The notes under the pieces are model-generated. The model searched no databases, was not told the origin of the DNA, and worked only from the letters and a program-made list of their open reading frames with translations. 9,115 nucleotides of DNA from an uncultured Verrucomicrobiae bacterium. Lineage in GTDB: Bacteria; Verrucomicrobiota; Verrucomicrobiia; Verrucomicrobiales; Akkermansiaceae. A program made the translations under genes and the position numbers. Where the stretch lies: NCBI GenBank assembly GCA_937957985.1, contig CALGOH010000220.1:1-9115 (forward strand), given 5' to 3'. Below are positions 5,743 through 9,115 of the stretch, piece after piece (the first letter of the stretch is position 1; every line of letters starts with the position of its first letter).

Positions 5743-8700
5743 ATGAAACGAAAATCCAATAGCCCACCCGCCCGGCTTCTTGGCCTGGCATCCATCCTCG
5801 CCCTCTCCACCCCGGCCTGGGCAGATCCTCTCCCGATCTCCAGTCCGGGCGGGCCGTATGCCGTCCAGTCCGCTGGCTCGATCTCCCTCGACGGTAGCGC
5901 CTCCGCGCCATCCGACACCGGCACCACCATCACCACCTATGAGTGGGACCTTGATGGCAACGACGATTTCCTGGACGCCACAGGGGCGACGCCGACGGCC
6001 ATCAGCTACGCCGATTTGACCACGACCTGGGGCATGACCTCGGGACCCAACACCATCAAGCTGCGGGTGACCGACGATTCCTCGCCGACACCTCTTACGG
6101 AGACTGCGGAAGCGACGGTGTGGATCAATGGCACTATTTATGATGGCGCGAACGGAGCTTGGAACAACGACTCATGGAATGACGTCGGTCCCACCCCATG
6201 GGACGGCGGAGCCAGCTCGGCTCCGAGCGGTGCCGGACCCCTTGAGGTGGTCATCGCGGCAGGCAAGCACCCGTCCGTGCTCGTCGCGACGCCCGCCTAT
6301 ACGGGCAACCTGTGGGTGGAGGCCGGTGCGCAAATGGAGATCGGCCAAACCAATGTGGCAAGCTCCTTGAACGCGCTCGGCACCGGCAAGATCACGTTCA
6401 AATCCGGTTCGGACCTCACCTTGCGCTACTCCGTGAACAGCACGCACCCGCAGGACTTTGTCCTCGAAGGCGACATGACGTTTGCCATCGGCCGCTCGAC
6501 CTCGGCGCACCATGAGCAGCGAACCCTCACTGGCAGCATCAGCGGCCCCGGCGTCATGACCCTCCACGACACAAATAACCAGAGGCTCTTCCTCCAGGGT
6601 GACAACTCCTCCTGGACGGGCGGCATGGTGACCGGAGGCTCCGAGTCGGAAAGCAAGAATGCGACCATTGAAGCCGACGCCACCAATTCTCTCGGCTCGG
6701 GCCCGATCACGATTGGTGATGGCAACACGCTGCGCATCGACGCCAACGATGCCACCACGGGGACCCCGGGCACGACCGTTTTGACCCTCAACGGCAACAA
6801 ATCGGGGAATGAAGCTTTCAAGCTCTACATGAACGCCGATGACACCGTGGACCAGTGCTTCTATCAGGGCGTCCAACTCCCTGCGGGCTCCTACACCGGC
6901 GGCGACTTCCCGTGGCTTTCCGGAACCGGCACGCTGACCGTGGCCACCGGTTCGAGCGAAACCACCGCCCCGACCGTGACTTCGTGGGTCAACAACGTCG
7001 GCGGCGGTCCGATCTACGAGGACCAGGTGGAAGTGACCTACACCGTGAGCTTCGACGAGGACATCTCGACCACCCTCACGACTGCGGAGTTCGCCGTGGT
7101 CGGCACCGGCGGCGCATCCGGCACGGTCTCGTCCGTGACCAAGACCTCGGTCGCCCTCAACCCGGCCGTTTACACCGTGGTGGTCCAGCCGAGCGGCACC
7201 GGCACGATCCAGTTGCAGATCCCCGGCACCGCGACCATCGAGGACCTCAATGGCAACGCGCTCGTGGTCCCCGTGTCCGATCCGACGGTAATCACGATCA
7301 ATGCCGGCTCTACCCCGGTCACGCCGGGCAACCGCTACTGGGACGGCGCCATCACCTCCGGCACCACCAACGGCGCCAGCGACGGCGGCACCGCCAACTG
7401 GGACAACGGCACCACCACCAACTGGGACCGCGGACCCGGCCTCAGCGCCCCTGTCGCATGGGACAATTCCAGCGGCGACACCGCCGTCTTCGGCGGGACG
7501 ACCGGCACGGTCACGCTGGATGAAGACATCACGCTCGACGGCCTGACCTTCGAGGTCGTCGATGCTGGTGGCACCGGCTACTTCATTGGGGATGCGGCGG
7601 AGGACAATACGCTGACCTTCAGCGGCTCCAAGACGATCACGCTGAACGCCACGGGAACCAACAGCAATCAGGATGCGACGATCCGCGCCGGAATTGCCGG
7701 TTCGCCGACGCTGAACATCCATGGCCGGGCGAACAACAGTCAGTTCTTCGCGTTGGAGCCCACGGCCAACGTTACCATGACGCTGGGCACCCTGAACATG
7801 TTGAATACCTTTGGATCGAACAAGCAACTCCGCCTCGGTGGACCCGGTTCCGGCAATGTCGTTGATCAGATTACCTGGACGGTGACCAACCAACAATTAC
7901 AGGTGCGCAAGCAGGACTCCTCGAATGGCGGAGCGGACGGAAGTGACTGGACGATCAACCAGGATATCAGCCTCGACGACGGTCGGATCTACGTCGATGA
8001 GGGGACCCTGATCCTTGGCGGAACGGACAACTTCATGTCCCACAGCGTCGAGGTGGCTGCCGGCGGCCGCATCGTGCTGCAGGGCAACTGGAGGATCCAT
8101 GACGAGAACGAGGACTTCCGCGTCCTCAGCGGCGGCATCGTGGCACCGGGCGGCAGCGTCGGGACGGCGACCTTCAACTGGAACAGCAGCCGAGGCAATC
8201 CATCCGTCGGTCTGGTCGACCTCCGGACCGGCTCGACCTACGAGTGGGAAGTCGGTGCAGCCAATGCCACCGACATCATCGCTCTCACCGAGCCGGTGAC
8301 TAACGGCGAGGCCGAACTCGTCGTCGCCAGCGGCACCACCCTCAAGGTCATCGACGCCGGCGGCACGCCTTCCCCGGGCGACCAGTTGACGGTGTTTACC
8401 TACGATGCGGGTGTGGTGACTCCTGACACGGCGACCCTCAACGCGAACATGACCATTGACCTCACCGGCACCTCATGGACCGGACCGGGGACTTTCGTCA
8501 ATGACGGTGCGGGCACAATCTATGTGACCGGCCTGTCGTCCGGCGGCGGATCCCCAGAGATCGCCCTCGAGGAACCCGCGACGGTCGACATCGTCAGCGG
8601 CGTCGATTCACGGGACTTCGGAACGGTGACCATTGGATCCAGTTCGGACCTGACCTTCACCGTCCGCAACACCGGCACCGCCGATCTCAACCTCACCGGC

Positions 8701-9115
8701 ACGCCCGAAGTGGACATCACCGGCGCCAACGCGGGAGATTTCTCGGTGACCGCCACACCGACCACACCGGTGACCTCCGGCGGAGGGACGACGACCTTCA
8801 CGGTCCAGTTCTCGCCGACGGCCTCGGGTGCCCGGGCGGCGCAACTGTCGATCGCCAATGACGACTCCGATGAAAACCCGTTCCTCATCGACATAACCGG
8901 AACCGGCCAGACCGCGTATGAGGAATGGGCCGGCGGGCCGCTCTTCGACGTGGACACCAACGGCGACGGCATCGACAACGGCATGGCCTGGCTGCTCGGC
9001 GCGGCCGACCCGAATGCCGACGCGACGGGCCTGCTGCCGGGTGTCAGCGAAAGCGGCGGAGACCTGGTGCTCACCTTCAACTGCCTGCCGGTGGCCGCAC
9101 GTGGTGGCGCGAGCC
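5743..9115 (+). CDS. Giant secreted multidomain adhesin-like protein (PKD, beta-strand passenger, Ig-like, ASH-like), 3' end outside window
   Basis: The frame is open from ATG 5743 to the right edge (1124 whole codons) with no stop; about 70 more residues are expected if the C-terminal domain is complete. A clear Sec signal peptide is present: K2-R3-K4, hydrophobic core 12-22, cleavage after AWA (25-27). Residues about 34-128 match a PKD domain (GGPY, LDGSAS, YEWDLDGNDD, VTDDSSP). Residues 129 to about 405 and 532 to about 935 are passenger-like beta-strand regions with YWDG/ANWDNG and GGIVAPGGSVGT motifs. Residues about 407-522 resemble a bacterial Ig-like domain. Residues 939-1056 fit the choice-of-anchor-D/ASH-like fold (DFGTVTIGSSSDLTFTVRNTG, VQFSPTASG). 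A calcium-type loop DVDTNGDGIDNG (1069-1080) leads into the shared C-terminal domain from 1081. No catalytic domain is visible, so adhesion or matrix function is most likely. No Shine-Dalgarno sequence is seen. The gene is transcribed away from the regulator. Confidence 0.93.
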   Translation, partial: MKRKSNSPPARLLGLASILALSTPAWADPLPISSPGGPYAVQSAGSISLDGSASAPSDTGTTITTYEWDLDGNDDFLDATGATPTAISYADLTTTWGMTSGPNTIKLRVTDDSSPTPLTETAEATVWINGTIYDGANGAWNNDSWNDVGPTPWDGGASSAPSGAGPLEVVIAAGKHPSVLVATPAYTGNLWVEAGAQMEIGQTNVASSLNALGTGKITFKSGSDLTLRYSVNSTHPQDFVLEGDMTFAIGRSTSAHHEQRTLTGSISGPGVMTLHDTNNQRLFLQGDNSSWTGGMVTGGSESESKNATIEADATNSLGSGPITIGDGNTLRIDANDATTGTPGTTVLTLNGNKSGNEAFKLYMNADDTVDQCFYQGVQLPAGSYTGGDFPWLSGTGTLTVATGSSETTAPTVTSWVNNVGGGPIYEDQVEVTYTVSFDEDISTTLTTAEFAVVGTGGASGTVSSVTKTSVALNPAVYTVVVQPSGTGTIQLQIPGTATIEDLNGNALVVPVSDPTVITINAGSTPVTPGNRYWDGAITSGTTNGASDGGTANWDNGTTTNWDRGPGLSAPVAWDNSSGDTAVFGGTTGTVTLDEDITLDGLTFEVVDAGGTGYFIGDAAEDNTLTFSGSKTITLNATGTNSNQDATIRAGIAGSPTLNIHGRANNSQFFALEPTANVTMTLGTLNMLNTFGSNKQLRLGGPGSGNVVDQITWTVTNQQLQVRKQDSSNGGADGSDWTINQDISLDDGRIYVDEGTLILGGTDNFMSHSVEVAAGGRIVLQGNWRIHDENEDFRVLSGGIVAPGGSVGTATFNWNSSRGNPSVGLVDLRTGSTYEWEVGAANATDIIALTEPVTNGEAELVVASGTTLKVIDAGGTPSPGDQLTVFTYDAGVVTPDTATLNANMTIDLTGTSWTGPGTFVNDGAGTIYVTGLSSGGGSPEIALEEPATVDIVSGVDSRDFGTVTIGSSSDLTFTVRNTGTADLNLTGTPEVDITGANAGDFSVTATPTTPVTSGGGTTTFTVQFSPTASGARAAQLSIANDDSDENPFLIDITGTGQTAYEEWAGGPLFDVDTNGDGIDNGMAWLLGAADPNADATGLLPGVSESGGDLVLTFNCLPVAARGGAS

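Overview
The window is GC-rich and codes almost throughout for very large, secreted, beta-strand-repeat proteins of the kind that are abundant in Verrucomicrobia (Luteolibacter/Haloferula-like relatives are my best guess). The assignment rests on recalled family resemblance: autotransporter-associated beta-strand repeats without a membrane beta-barrel, a calcium-loop segment of the form DxDxNGDGIDNG, and a C-terminal domain ending in LFGRLEATE. I could not run a database search.

Layout. (1) Bases 1-359 are the last 119 codons of a + strand gene that starts outside the window, followed by a strong intrinsic terminator (383-415). (2) Bases 360-680 are non-coding; they hold the terminator, a perfect 7-bp inverted repeat and a short A/T-rich patch, and lead into (3) a complete 1234-residue secreted protein (681-4385), whose C-terminal ~116 residues and terminator are almost a copy of those of gene 1. 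(4) A convergent - strand gene (4508-5611) encodes a regulator with a GntR-type winged helix joined to a LacI-type sugar-binding domain, the AraR-like arrangement. (5) A 131-bp divergent spacer carries small repeats. (6) A third giant secreted protein starts at 5743 and is still open at 9115 (at least 1124 codons). It has a signal peptide, a PKD domain, beta-strand passenger regions, an Ig-like domain, a choice-of-anchor-D (ASH-like) domain, and the beginning of the same C-terminal domain as genes 1 and 2.

How the parts relate. All three secreted proteins have different passengers but the same C-terminal module: a Trp/Gly-rich lead-in, a calcium-binding-type loop, then a domain with a single conserved Cys. 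This suggests a common surface-sorting or anchoring end joined to interchangeable adhesive passengers. None of the visible parts has a recognisable catalytic domain. The regulator sits between genes 2 and 3, divergent from gene 3, and may control it in response to a sugar ligand; this is inference from position only.

The most notable feature is the direct repeat formed by the 3' ends of genes 1 and 2. It has 256 consecutive identical bases, silent sites included, reaching to the stop codon, after a more diverged stretch, and homology resumes through the terminator. This points to recent duplication or gene conversion and makes gene 2 plus its promoter a roughly 4.0-kb unit that homologous recombination could delete or amplify.
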